A stretch of DNA of 64,000 nt from Deltaproteobacteria bacterium (lineage in GTDB: Bacteria > Desulfobacterota > Binatia > Binatales > Binataceae), in the NCBI GenBank assembly GCA_021780755.1, contig JAJXYF010000026.1:1-64000 (forward strand), read 5' to 3'. Below are positions 1-13,880 of this stretch, piece by piece. The translations under genes were made by a program, and so were the position numbers. Positions within the stretch are counted from its first letter, which is position 1. Each line of letters begins with the position of its first letter. The notes under the pieces were generated by a model. It saw only the letters and a list, made by a program, of their open reading frames with translations. It was not told where the DNA came from and ran no database searches.

Positions 1-112
1 CCGTCGCCGCTCCCACCAGCGTGTACTCCCGCTGTTCGTCGGTGAACCCGCAGGCCGAGACCATCCCTACGATGGCCACCCACATCAAGTATGTTCCTAG
101 TTTTCTTAGCAC
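1..112 (-). CDS. Lipoprotein, N-terminal part (runs off the left edge)
   Basis: Read on the minus strand, a GTG at 110-112 opens a frame that stays open to the window edge (37 codons seen). The start is preceded by AGGAAGG at a spacing of about 6 bases, a strong ribosome-binding site. The product begins VLRKLGTYLMWVAIVG and continues through a hydrophobic stretch to a lipobox-like VSAC, with Cys21 as the predicted lipidation site. The mature start CGFTDEQREYTLVGAAT resembles short lipoproteins with Gly/Ala-rich membrane-associated segments, but too little is visible to name a family. A second in-frame ATG nine codons downstream would leave a weaker signal peptide. The call as a lipoprotein is fairly safe; the function is unknown. 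Confidence 0.6.
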   Translation of the reverse strand, partial: MLRKLGTYLMWVAIVGMVSACGFTDEQREYTLVGAAT

Positions 113-505
113 CTTAAACCTTCCTTGCTTGCTGGCCACTACAGCTCAAACCCGGTAGTGGGCTGCGAGAACTCCCAAATATCCAAAACTCGAATTAAGG
201 CCAAATTGATTAGTGGGCAGGGGGATTGTGACCGGCGCTGTCGCATCGCGTTCGATCGTCAAGGCGCTCAAGCAGTGAGAGACCACGTCATCCATCGGAC
301 ACCACCATAACCGCGTGACAATATACTTGTTCTTTCTGGCACGTTGCAACATCCGGACGTTACTTTAACTTACGGTCGGAAACGGGTTGATAATGCCCCC
401 AATGGCCGAAGAAACTGCACTTAGCGCCACTTTTTAGGTGGGACCGCCAGTTAGGGACGGCATCTTAGTCTCCGCGGCAGAGATGAAGATAATTTAGGAG
501 CGCTA
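113..505. other. Intergenic region between divergent lipoprotein gene and uvrB
   Basis: No convincing coding frame. It holds one short inverted repeat, CCACTAC at 136-142 and GTAGTGG at 155-161 (7-bp stem, 12-base spacer), about 25 bases upstream of the lipoprotein start; this could be an operator or a hairpin. I looked for a LexA-type operator in front of uvrB and did not see a convincing one. The base composition is more AT-rich than the genes around it, as expected for a promoter region. Confidence 0.4.
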
Positions 506-2968
<2,463 letters not shown>

Positions 2969-3034
2969 CGCGCGCGGGTCGCGCCGGGGTTAGTAAATAT
3001 CAGCTCCGGGCGTTCACGTGCGCACCTCGATGCG

Positions 3035-3063
3035 TTGACTGCGCGCGCGCTCGCCGCTACTCT
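3035..3063 (+). promoter_or_regulatory. Predicted sigma-70 promoter of the pyr operon
   Basis: TTGACT at 3035-3040 and TACTCT at 3058-3063 are separated by exactly 17 bases. The -35 box matches TTGACA at five of six positions; the -10 box keeps the first two and last consensus bases. A start about 7 bases downstream would place the 5' end of the mRNA at the foot of the PyrR-type hairpin (3071), which makes the assignment more credible than the boxes alone. Confidence 0.5.
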
Positions 3064-3070
3064 GAGGATG

Positions 3071-3101
3071 CCTTTAAATCGCTCCTGCGAGGGCGAAAAG
3101 G
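3071..3101 (+). promoter_or_regulatory. PyrR-binding loop in the pyr leader mRNA
   Basis: The RNA can fold with a lower stem CCUUU (3071-3075) with AAAGG (3097-3101), a purine bulge AAA on the 5' side (3076-3078), and an upper stem UCGCUC (3079-3084) with GGGCGA (3091-3096) that includes one U-G wobble. The loop is CUGCGA. The core UCCUGCGAGG at 3083-3092 matches the UCCNGNGAGG heart of the PyrR recognition consensus (ARUCCNGNGAGGYU, known from Bacillus), with the CNGNGA hexaloop and 5' purine bulge in the expected places. The flanking consensus bases differ but still pair. The 3' strand overlaps the Shine-Dalgarno of the leader ORF at 3110. Sequence match seen directly; binding by the adjacent PyrR is inferred. 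Confidence 0.7.
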
Positions 3102-3109
3102 TGAATAAT

Positions 3110-3232
3110 ATGCCCTGTATCAGCGCTCTAACCGGCTACCCGTGTACGCCGGTATTTTTTCGCAGACAAACCCACTGCTTAGTTCGCGATCCAGATCGCC
3201 GAACGATCGTGCGCGTCGGGAGATCGCGATGA
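3110..3232 (+). CDS. Predicted pyr leader peptide (40 aa)
   Basis: A 40-codon ORF (MPCISALTGYPCTPVFFRRQ then a basic tail) starts with ATG at 3110 behind AGGTGA at 3099-3104 (5-base spacing), a good anti-SD match. Its stop TGA (3230-3232) overlaps the pyrR start as ATGA, a classic translational-coupling junction. The attenuator hairpin and U-tract (3131-3160) lie wholly inside it, and two Phe codons fall in the U-tract, as in the enterobacterial pyrBI leader. The first two bases of the GG in the Shine-Dalgarno are also paired in the PyrR-type hairpin. I infer a regulatory leader ORF: translation would disrupt the terminator, and PyrR binding would block translation. The peptide itself matches nothing I recognise. 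Confidence 0.55.
   Translation: MPCISALTGYPCTPVFFRRQTHCLVRDPDRRTIVRVGRSR
3131..3160 (+). terminator. Intrinsic terminator/attenuator upstream of pyrR
   Basis: ACCGGC (3131-3136) pairs with GCCGGT (3148-3153), extended by UAC (3137-3139) with GUA (3144-3146) across a single bulged C. The hairpin is followed by A and six T residues (3155-3160). It lies 70 bases before pyrR, after a PyrR-type binding hairpin, so it is best read as a regulated attenuator and not as the end of uvrB transcripts. I did not find a clear antiterminator pairing partner; relief by a translating ribosome on the leader ORF is the more obvious route. Confidence 0.65.
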
Positions 3233-3777
3233 CGCCCAGGCCAACGCCCGCGCTCGACGCCGAGGCGATCGCCCGCTGCATCAAGCGCATCGCGCACGAA
3301 ATCATCGAGCATCGCGAGGGCCATGCGGGCAAGCTTGCATTGATCGGAATCGTGCGCCGCGGTGCGAGTCTCGCCGAACGGCTCGCCGCGGAACTGCGCG
3401 CGGGCAAGGTCCGCGATATTTCTGTTGGCACGATCGACATCTCGTCATATCGCGACGACGGTCGCGGTGAACCGGGCGACCCGCGCCTGATCAGCCGCGA
3501 CATTCCTTTTTCGATCGACGGCGCCCGCGTCATCCTGGTTGACGACGTGCTCTACACCGGACGCACGGTGCGCGCGGCACTGACGGCGCTGGCAGAACTC
3601 GGACGGCCCGAATCGATCGAACTTGCGGTGCTGGTCGATCGCGGCCAGCACGAACTGCCGATTCGCGCCGACCATGTGGGCAAAAATATCGCCGCTCCGC
3701 CCGACCAGCGAGTGTACGTGCGGCTGAGCGAAATCGATGGCGTTGACGTCGTCGTAATCGGCGGCGGGAAGCCGTAG
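3229..3777 (+). CDS. pyrR: PyrR: pyrimidine operon regulatory protein / uracil phosphoribosyltransferase
   Basis: PyrR is a PRTase-fold protein that, with UMP/UTP bound, binds pyr leader RNA and lowers pyr expression; many members also convert uracil and PRPP to UMP. The 182-aa length from ATG 3229 is typical. The PRPP-binding motif VILVDDVLYTGRTVRAAL-like segment is present near residue 100-117, as are the family segments RRGASLAERLA and ELPIRADHVGKNI. The start at 3229 has GGGAG at 6-base spacing and overlaps the leader ORF stop; a longer in-frame start at 3142 lies inside the attenuator and is rejected. First gene of an operon with pyrB, pyrC, carA and carB, and its presumed RNA target sits directly upstream. 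Family assignment is secure. Confidence 0.93.
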   Translation: MTPRPTPALDAEAIARCIKRIAHEIIEHREGHAGKLALIGIVRRGASLAERLAAELRAGKVRDISVGTIDISSYRDDGRGEPGDPRLISRDIPFSIDGARVILVDDVLYTGRTVRAALTALAELGRPESIELAVLVDRGQHELPIRADHVGKNIAAPPDQRVYVRLSEIDGVDVVVIGGGKP

Positions 3778-3782
3778 CGTTG

Positions 3783-5726
3783 ATGGCGCGCCTGCCAAAA
3801 TACGACATCGTGTCGATCGAAGATTTGGAGATCGACGAGATCGAACGGATCTTTCGGCTCGCCGATTCCTTCGCCGACGGAATCGCGAACGGCACGCCCT
3901 GCACCACCGCGGCAGGCCTGATCATGGCTACGCTGTTTTACGAACCGTCAACGCGCACGCGCCTCAGCTTTGAATCCGCGATGCATCGGCTGGGTGGTGC
4001 GGTGATCAGTTCCGCCGACATGCACGCGAGTGCCGCCTCCAAGGGCGAGAGCCTCGCCGACACTGCCCGCGTGGTTTCCGCGTACGCGGACCTGATCGTC
4101 GTGCGCCATCCGTTCGACGGCGCCGCGCGCGTGGCCGCCGAGTACGCCACGGTGCCGGTGATCAACGCGGGCGACGGCAGTCGCGAACATCCGACGCAAA
4201 CGCTGTGTGACCTTTACATCCTGCGGCGCAAAAAGGGCCGCCTGAAAGGGCTTACGGTCGCACTCTGCGGCGATCTCAAATTTGGCCGCACGGTGCATTC
4301 GCTGATTTACGCGCTCGCTCGCTTCGGCGCGAATATCGTCGCGGTGCCCTACGGCGGCATGGACGTTCCCGACTACGTGCTGGAGCGGGTCGCCGCCGAG
4401 CGCAACTACAACTTTTCGACAATTTCGATCGATGAACTGAAGTCGCAGGCGGGCGGGCTCGACGCGCTCTATCTGACGCCCAACGCACCGCATCAGATGG
4501 CGCTGTTTACCGGCGAGATGCCGCTGGAAACGGTGCCCAGTGTGCGGCCGCCGGCGGCGCTCGACGCGTTTTATGTCACGCGGCTGCAGCGCGAACGGCT
4601 CGCCGAAAAAGACCGTGCGCAGGCCGGCTATGCGCATTTTGACGCGCGCGCGCTGCGCAGCAGTCGTGCGCATGACGCGGTCGTGATGCATCCGCTGCCG
4701 CGCACCGATGAACTCGCGTACGAGCTCGATTCCGATCCGCGCGCGGTTTATTTCGAGCAGGCGGCGGCGGGCGTGCCGGTGCGGATGGCGCTGATCGCGT
4801 GGATGCTCGAACGCGGGCACGCGGTTGCGCGTCCGCCGGCGGCCGGCCCGCCGATCAAGTTCAAGGACGAGCCGGCGCCGCGCTGTCTCAATCCGACCTG
4901 CATCACGCGCAACGAAGGAGCCTACCTGCATCAGCGTTTTCGCCTGGCGCGCACCACCAACCGGGCGTTGCTGGTGTTGCGCTGCGAATACTGCGAGCGC
5001 GAACTGCCGGTGGAGTTCGTCGGTCACGCCACCACGCATCGCTTCTATCGGTTCGACGAAAATTTATACGGCTACGTGCGCCAATGGATCGAGGAAGGGA
5101 CGCTCTCGGTATTTGAAACGGTGAAGCAGGCCGAGGAGGGCGGCTACGAACCGTATCGGCGCGGGCCGCAGCGCGAAATCATGAACGCCGCGGAAATTGC
5201 GGTGGCGTGCGGCGCGATCGCGACGCAGATAATCGGCGACCTTGCGGACCCGACCGGGCTCGCCTTCGTCGGCGTGGTCTCGCGCGGTGCGATGCTCGCG
5301 TTGCGGCTGCGCAATCTGATCGAGGCGCGGACCGGCGTGCGCGCTCCATGTGCGGCGCTCGACGTCTATGCCGGTGCCGCCGCGATCCAACCAATCGATG
5401 GGCCGGACTTCGACGTTGACGGCCGCACCATCGTGCTGGTCGATGACGTGATCAATTCGGGCTGGACCGTGCAGCGCGCGATGACCACGCTGTGGCAGCG
5501 TGGGCGTCCGGCCACCGTGAAGCTCGCGGTGCTGATCGATCGCGGTCATCGGGCGCTGCCGATTCGGCCCAATTACGTCGGCAAGAGTATCCCATCGGCG
5601 CGCGCCGATCGCGTGCAGGTGCGGCTAGGGCCGATGGCCGGCGACAGTGAGACACGCAAATCCTCGGACCGCGTGGTGCTCTATACGATGGTCGAATCGA
5701 TCAAGGAAGCGGAGCGCCCGCAATGA
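3783..5726 (+). CDS. pyrB: Aspartate carbamoyltransferase fused to PyrI zinc domain and a PyrR-like domain
   Basis: Residue numbers count from the TTG at 3780; the ATG at 3783 is the more likely start. Residues 1-350 are a full ATCase catalytic chain (carbamoyl phosphate + aspartate to carbamoyl aspartate): STRTR at 57-61, the mobile-loop Lys88, RHP, HPTQTLCDL, GRTVHS, RLQRERL and HPLPR near 303-308. Residues 365-410 carry C369-x4-C374-x27-C402-x2-C405 with the PyrI-like contexts CLNPTCITRN and CEYCERE, the zinc domain that contacts catalytic chains. PyrI's N-terminal nucleotide-binding domain is missing. Residues about 465-630 are a PRTase domain of PyrR type, with RTIVLVDDVINSGWTV at 549-564 and RALPIRPNYVGKSIPS. 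PyrB-PyrI fusions are known (for example Thermotoga); a third, PyrR-like module next to a separate pyrR is unusual. The C-terminal domain may supply nucleotide sensing. It overlaps pyrC by 4 bases. Confidence 0.93.
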   Translation: MARLPKYDIVSIEDLEIDEIERIFRLADSFADGIANGTPCTTAAGLIMATLFYEPSTRTRLSFESAMHRLGGAVISSADMHASAASKGESLADTARVVSAYADLIVVRHPFDGAARVAAEYATVPVINAGDGSREHPTQTLCDLYILRRKKGRLKGLTVALCGDLKFGRTVHSLIYALARFGANIVAVPYGGMDVPDYVLERVAAERNYNFSTISIDELKSQAGGLDALYLTPNAPHQMALFTGEMPLETVPSVRPPAALDAFYVTRLQRERLAEKDRAQAGYAHFDARALRSSRAHDAVVMHPLPRTDELAYELDSDPRAVYFEQAAAGVPVRMALIAWMLERGHAVARPPAAGPPIKFKDEPAPRCLNPTCITRNEGAYLHQRFRLARTTNRALLVLRCEYCERELPVEFVGHATTHRFYRFDENLYGYVRQWIEEGTLSVFETVKQAEEGGYEPYRRGPQREIMNAAEIAVACGAIATQIIGDLADPTGLAFVGVVSRGAMLALRLRNLIEARTGVRAPCAALDVYAGAAAIQPIDGPDFDVDGRTIVLVDDVINSGWTVQRAMTTLWQRGRPATVKLAVLIDRGHRALPIRPNYVGKSIPSARADRVQVRLGPMAGDSETRKSSDRVVLYTMVESIKEAERPQ

Positions 5727-7102
5727 GGCCGCTGATGCTGCGCGGCGGACGCGTGATCGATCCGGCGTTCGAGATCGATGGCGCCTACGACGTGCTGGTA
5801 ATCGACGGCGAAATCGACGCGCTCGAGCCGTCCGGCACGCTCGCCCCGCCCGGCGACACTGTGGTGATCGACTGCACGGGGCTGTGGGTGGTGCCGGGCT
5901 TGATCGACGTGCACGTGCATTTGCGCGACCCTGGATTTCCGCAAAAGGAAACCATCATAACGGGGCTGCGCGCGGCCGCCGCCGGTGGTTTTACGACCGT
6001 GGCGGCGATGGCGAATACGTCGCCGGTTGACGACACGCCGTCAATCGCCGGCTACATGCTCGAGCAGGCGCATGCGGCCCGGGCGACTCGCCTGATCCCG
6101 GTTTCCGCCGTGACCAAAGGGCTCGCCGGCCGTGAGTTGGTGGATTTTGCCGCGATGGCCGACGCGGGCGCGCGGCTTTACTCCGATGACGGTATCCCGA
6201 TCGACAACGAAGCGATCCTGGTGAGTGCGTTTCGCGAAGCCGCACGCATCAATTTCGCGATTTCGCTGCACGAAGAGGACCGCGCGCTGACTGGACACGG
6301 CGCCTGTAACGCGGGCGACGTATCGAAGCGCCTCGGCGTCGCGGGAATTCCGGTTGCGGCCGAAGCACACCGCGTGCGGCGCGACCTCGCGATTGCGGTC
6401 GGCGCGGGCGCGCCGGTGCATATCGCCCACGTCTCGACCGCCGAAAGTATCGAGTTGGTGCGGGCGGCGCGCACCCGTGGTGCCAACGCAACCTGCGAGG
6501 CGACGCCGCATCATTTCATGCTCGACGACGGCGCGTTCGCGCGCTTCGGCCCGAATGCCAAGATGGCGCCGCCGCTGCGCTCGGGCGAAGACGTTGCGGC
6601 TCTGCATGCGGCGCTGGCCGACGGCACGATCGACGTGATCGCGAGCGACCACGCGCCTCACGATCCCGTATCGAAACACCTCGACCGGCTCGCGCCGTTG
6701 TTCCCCGGCGATCGCGACGCGGCGCGCCTGTCACCTGATGACGCGGAAATACTGGCGTCGTCGGCCAATGGGATCGTTGGGCTCGAAACGTCCCTCGGAC
6801 TCGCGTTGGAACTGGTTGATAAGGGCGTGATCGGCGTATCGCGATTGGTCGCGCTGATGGCGATGAATCCCGCCAGGTTGCTTCGTCTCGACGCGCAAGG
6901 CACGCTGGCGCCCGGCGCATGTGGCGATATCACGGTGATCGATCCAAAGGTCGAATGGACGGTTGACCCGGCGCGGTTCCTCTCGATGAGCCGCAACACA
7001 CCGTTTACCGGCAGACGGCTGAAAGGCAAAGCCGCGTATACTATCGTCGCGGGGGAAGTGGTCCACGCGATGCGGCCGTTGGTGGAAATGAACAGGACCT
7101 GA
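5723..7102 (+). CDS. pyrC: Dihydroorotase (class I)
   Basis: Cyclises N-carbamoyl-L-aspartate to L-dihydroorotate, the third step of UMP synthesis. It is a metal-dependent amidohydrolase of 459 aa, slightly longer than the usual 425-450. The N-terminal metal motif DVHVHLRDPG places His64 and His66; LYSDDGIPI carries the class I Asp that replaces the carboxylated lysine of class II; SLHEE, HIAHVST and SDHAPH (308-313) supply the remaining ligands and the catalytic Asp. Translation is coupled to pyrB through an ATGA overlap. All catalytic positions look intact, so an active enzyme is expected and not a structural PyrC-like subunit. Confidence 0.93.
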   Translation: MRPLMLRGGRVIDPAFEIDGAYDVLVIDGEIDALEPSGTLAPPGDTVVIDCTGLWVVPGLIDVHVHLRDPGFPQKETIITGLRAAAAGGFTTVAAMANTSPVDDTPSIAGYMLEQAHAARATRLIPVSAVTKGLAGRELVDFAAMADAGARLYSDDGIPIDNEAILVSAFREAARINFAISLHEEDRALTGHGACNAGDVSKRLGVAGIPVAAEAHRVRRDLAIAVGAGAPVHIAHVSTAESIELVRAARTRGANATCEATPHHFMLDDGAFARFGPNAKMAPPLRSGEDVAALHAALADGTIDVIASDHAPHDPVSKHLDRLAPLFPGDRDAARLSPDDAEILASSANGIVGLETSLGLALELVDKGVIGVSRLVALMAMNPARLLRLDAQGTLAPGACGDITVIDPKVEWTVDPARFLSMSRNTPFTGRRLKGKAAYTIVAGEVVHAMRPLVEMNRT

Positions 7103-7114
7103 AGCAAGGCGACG

Positions 7115-8317
7115 ATGCACGCATCCAAGGAAGCAATTCTGGCGCTGGCCGACGGCCGGATTTTTCGCGGCTGGGCCTTTGGCGCGATCGGCGAAAGCAC
7201 CGCCGAGGTCGTTTTTAATACTGCGATGACCGGCTATCAGGAAGTCCTCACCGACCCGTCGTACAAGGGGCAGATGGTCTGCATGACGTGTCCCGAAATC
7301 GGCAACGTGGGGATCAATGCCGATGACGAGGAGTCGGCGCGCGTTTATGTTGAGGGCTTCATCGTGCGCGAATACGTCGCGCAACCCTCGAACTGGCGGT
7401 CCGAGATGGCGCTCGGCGAGTACCTGGAGCGGGCGGGCGTGGTCGGTATCGAGGGTATCGATACGCGCGCGCTGGTTCGCCACATTCGGACGGCGGGTGC
7501 GCAGCAGGCGGTGATTTCGAGCGTCAATCGCAACGCGGGGGAACTCGTCGCCAGGGCCAAGGCAACGCCCGGTCTGGAAGGTCGCGACCTCGTGAAGGAA
7601 GTGACGACCGCGGAGCCCTACGATTGGGACGTGGCGGATTGGGACCTCGCGGACGGGTATCGCAGGGCGTCGAAAGAAGCCTTGCGCGACGCGCCGTTGG
7701 TGGTCGCGATCGATTACGGAATCAAGCGCAACATCCTGCGACGCCTGGTCGCGACAGGCTTTCGCGTTACCGTGATGCCCGCGTCCGCCACCGCCGCGCA
7801 AGTTCTCGCGCTCAACCCCGACGGGATCTTTCTCTCCAATGGTCCGGCGGATCCCGCGGCGGTGCCGTACGCGGCGGAAACGGTGCGCGGCTTGCTCGGC
7901 AAGAAACCGATTTTTGGAATTTGCCTCGGCCATCAATTGCTCGGCCTGGCGCTGGGCGGCCGCACCTACAAGCTCGGCTTCGGACATCATGGCGCGAACC
8001 ATCCGGTGATGGATTTGCGCACGCGGCGCGTTGAAATCACGTCGCAGAATCACGGCTTCGCGGTTGCCGCGGAGTCGCTGGCGGGCAAGGCCGATCTGTC
8101 GCATTTGAATCTGAACGACCAGACCGTCGAAGGCCTGCGCGGTATCGGCGTGCCGTTTTTTTCGGTGCAGTACCATCCCGAGGCGTCGCCGGGACCGCAC
8201 GATTCAAACTACCTGTTCGATCGCTTCAGCCGCCTGGTGAGAGATTTCCCGCGCTACGGCAACGAGGCTTTGGACCGCGTGCTGGCGGCCGAGGGTGGTC
8301 TTGGCGGCGCGTTATGA
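7115..8317 (+). CDS. carA: Carbamoyl-phosphate synthase small (glutaminase) subunit
   Basis: Hydrolyses glutamine and channels ammonia to CarB, which is encoded next. The 400-aa product has the CPSase small-chain N-terminal domain ([17 protein letters not shown]) and a class I glutamine amidotransferase domain. The nucleophile is Cys270 in [11 protein letters not shown], with His354 and Glu356 in [13 protein letters not shown] completing the triad; the oxyanion and NHGFAV elements are present. It starts 12 bases after pyrC and is part of the same operon. CPS sits at the head of both pyrimidine and arginine synthesis; its place here says pyrimidine control dominates. Confidence 0.95.
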   Translation: MHASKEAILALADGRIFRGWAFGAIGESTAEVVFNTAMTGYQEVLTDPSYKGQMVCMTCPEIGNVGINADDEESARVYVEGFIVREYVAQPSNWRSEMALGEYLERAGVVGIEGIDTRALVRHIRTAGAQQAVISSVNRNAGELVARAKATPGLEGRDLVKEVTTAEPYDWDVADWDLADGYRRASKEALRDAPLVVAIDYGIKRNILRRLVATGFRVTVMPASATAAQVLALNPDGIFLSNGPADPAAVPYAAETVRGLLGKKPIFGICLGHQLLGLALGGRTYKLGFGHHGANHPVMDLRTRRVEITSQNHGFAVAAESLAGKADLSHLNLNDQTVEGLRGIGVPFFSVQYHPEASPGPHDSNYLFDRFSRLVRDFPRYGNEALDRVLAAEGGLGGAL

Positions 8318-8369
8318 TTCAAGTGCTGGCGCTGAAAACTGAATTTACACGAGTACCGAAGTAACCGAC

Positions 8370-11576
<3,207 letters not shown>

Positions 11577-11586
11577 GCGGAGCAGC

Positions 11587-13809
11587 TTGACCGCCGCCGT
11601 GGCATCTTCGCGACACCCCAAAAATCCGACCGCACCCGAGGTCCCGCCCGACGGCCCCGGTCGAGCGCAAAAGTCAGCGGCGAACGGCGGTGTGTTGCAA
11701 ATAAGCATCGCGTCTGTGCGTGGAATCGGGCCGAAAAGAGCGGCAGCGCTGCGTGAGAGCCATATCGAGTCGTTGGTTGATGCACTCTTGCACTTGCCAT
11801 ATCGCTACATCGATCTGCGCGAGCGTCATGGTATTACAAATTTGCAACTCGGTGCGGACGCCTTGCTCGAAGGACGCCTCGAAGGGCTCTCTATACGGCC
11901 GCGCGGATATGGCAATTTTCGCAGCGCGAGTTCCGCGCGACTGGTCGATGCGAACAATCGCCGAATCAGGGTCGTGTGGTTCAATCTCCCGGCCTATACG
12001 CAATTTCCGACGGGCGAACCGATCCTGCTATACGGCAAGGTCGGCAGCGGGGCCGATGGAACGCTCGAGATTGTCCATCCGGAGGTCCATCGGATTGCGA
12101 GTGTTGAGTTGCCACCGATTCGCCCCGTGTACAGCCTGCCGGAGGAGGTGCCGCAGCGGCTGTTCGCCTCGGTCGTGAGCGAGGGGCTGACTAGAGTTGA
12201 AGCGTTGGCGAAGCTCAAGGGCGGCGGCACTGGCGCCACTGAAATCGGTGCGTTGCCGTTGGAACTCGGCGGCGACGCGGGCACGCAGCCGATAAGTGCC
12301 GCGCTGCGCTACCTGCATCGACCGCCCGCCGACGCGAATATCGAGCACCTCAATGAAGGCGATACGGCGGCGCATCGGACGCTGGCGTTGGACGAGATGT
12401 TTGTCTTTCAGCTCGCGCTCTGCCGCGAGCGCGCCCGCTCCAGACGGCGCACGGGTGCGGTCATGGCCGGGCCGGGGCTGACCGAAACCTTCAAGGAAAC
12501 GCTTCCATTTGCACCGACCATTGCGCAGATGCGCGCGATCGAAGAAATCGCGATCGACCTGGCGGCACCGACGCAGATGAATCGCCTGCTGATCGGCGAC
12601 GTCGGCAGCGGCAAAACGGTGGTCGCGTTCTGGGCGGCGCTGCGCGCGGCGGAAGCGGGCTATCAAACCGCGATCATGGCGCCGACCGAACTACTCGCGG
12701 AACAGCACCAGCGCAACTTTGAACGGTTATGCGGGCGGCTGGGCCTGATGAGCACGCTGCTGACCGGCAGGAGTACCGGCAACGAACGGGCGCGAAACTT
12801 GCGCGCGATCGAACGCGGCGATTTCGCGGTGGTGTTCGGCACTCAGGCCTTGATCCAGGAAGGCGTGCGAATGCACAAGCTGGGGCTCGCCGTGATCGAC
12901 GAGCAACATCGGTTTGGCGTGTTCGATCGCGCGCGGCTGATTGCGCTCGGGTCGCAGGCCAACGTCCTGCTGATGACGGCGACGCCAATACCGCGCAGCC
13001 TCGCGCAGACGCTGTTTCGCAACCTGAGCGTCTCGGCGCTCGACGAGATGCCACCGGGACGGACGCCGATCACAACCGGGATCTTCAGCGAGCGCGCGAT
13101 GGCCGACGTGGATGCGATCGTCCGCGGCGAGATCGCCAAAGGCAATCGCGCGTACTACGTACTGCCCTTGATCGATGGTTCCGACGACGAGCAAGGCGAG
13201 GGGCGTGCGTCGGTGATCGCGATGGCGAAGCGGCTGAACGGGACGCTCGCGGGCGCGCGCGTCGGCATGCTGCACGGCCGGATGCGTCCGGCCGAAAAGG
13301 AACGTGCGATGCGCGAGTTTCGCGACGGTGCACTTGACGTGCTGGTATCGACGACGGTGGTTGAAGTCGGGATCGACGTAGCCGAGGCGACGGTGATGGT
13401 AATCGTGGCGGCGGATCGCTACGGAATGGCGCAGTTGCATCAGTTGCGCGGACGCGTCGGACGCGGCGCGGCGCCGTCGCGCTGCTGCCTGATCGTGTCG
13501 GACGGCGCACGCGGCCCGGCGCTGGAGCGGATGCAAGTACTGGCGCGGAGTACGAACGGGGCCGAAGTCGCGCACGCGGATTTGCGTCTGCGCGGTCCCG
13601 GCGATCTTTTCGGCGCGCGGCAAACCGGCGCGTTACCGCTCAGGTTCGCACGCTTTATCCGTGATTGGACAATGATCGAGACGGCCGCCGACCTGGCTGA
13701 GCGATGGCTCGAGCGCGATCCGAAGCTGGACCGTCCGGCTTCGTCGGGCGCGCGTGCGGCGCTCCAGCGAATATTGGATTCCGGTTTCAGTCTCGGCGAT
13801 ATAGGCTAG
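11587..13809 (+). CDS. recG: ATP-dependent DNA helicase RecG
   Basis: RecG remodels stalled replication forks and Holliday junctions. The 740-aa product has an N-terminal wedge/OB region (GIGPKRAAALRE, LPYRYIDLRE), Walker A GDVGSGKT at 337-344, DEQH box at 438-441 followed by the family signature RFGVFDR, motif III TATPIPRSLA, and the C-terminal QLRGRVGRG motif VI. About 35 extra N-terminal residues are low-complexity. The start is TTG at 11587 with GGAG 4 bases upstream; it lies 10 bases after the carB stop, so recG probably rides on the pyr transcript. An internal start near the GGVLQISIASV segment is possible. Confidence 0.94.
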   Translation: MTAAVASSRHPKNPTAPEVPPDGPGRAQKSAANGGVLQISIASVRGIGPKRAAALRESHIESLVDALLHLPYRYIDLRERHGITNLQLGADALLEGRLEGLSIRPRGYGNFRSASSARLVDANNRRIRVVWFNLPAYTQFPTGEPILLYGKVGSGADGTLEIVHPEVHRIASVELPPIRPVYSLPEEVPQRLFASVVSEGLTRVEALAKLKGGGTGATEIGALPLELGGDAGTQPISAALRYLHRPPADANIEHLNEGDTAAHRTLALDEMFVFQLALCRERARSRRRTGAVMAGPGLTETFKETLPFAPTIAQMRAIEEIAIDLAAPTQMNRLLIGDVGSGKTVVAFWAALRAAEAGYQTAIMAPTELLAEQHQRNFERLCGRLGLMSTLLTGRSTGNERARNLRAIERGDFAVVFGTQALIQEGVRMHKLGLAVIDEQHRFGVFDRARLIALGSQANVLLMTATPIPRSLAQTLFRNLSVSALDEMPPGRTPITTGIFSERAMADVDAIVRGEIAKGNRAYYVLPLIDGSDDEQGEGRASVIAMAKRLNGTLAGARVGMLHGRMRPAEKERAMREFRDGALDVLVSTTVVEVGIDVAEATVMVIVAADRYGMAQLHQLRGRVGRGAAPSRCCLIVSDGARGPALERMQVLARSTNGAEVAHADLRLRGPGDLFGARQTGALPLRFARFIRDWTMIETAADLAERWLERDPKLDRPASSGARAALQRILDSGFSLGDIG

Positions 13810-13880
13810 AGACTCGCGGAACGCGCTCGATCGTATCGGGCACCATCGAAGCGAGAGAGCGGGGCGACCAACGATTGGGC

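Noticed and set aside
330..350. A TGGCAC-like sigma-54 site upstream of uvrB
   Set aside because: TGGCAC is followed by TTGCA at a spacing of 1 base; sigma-54 sites need about 5 bases between the GG and GC elements.
3142..3228. N-terminal extension of pyrR back to 3142
   Set aside because: The extension begins inside the attenuator hairpin. The ATG at 3229 has a ribosome-binding site, the family length and the ATGA coupling to the leader ORF.
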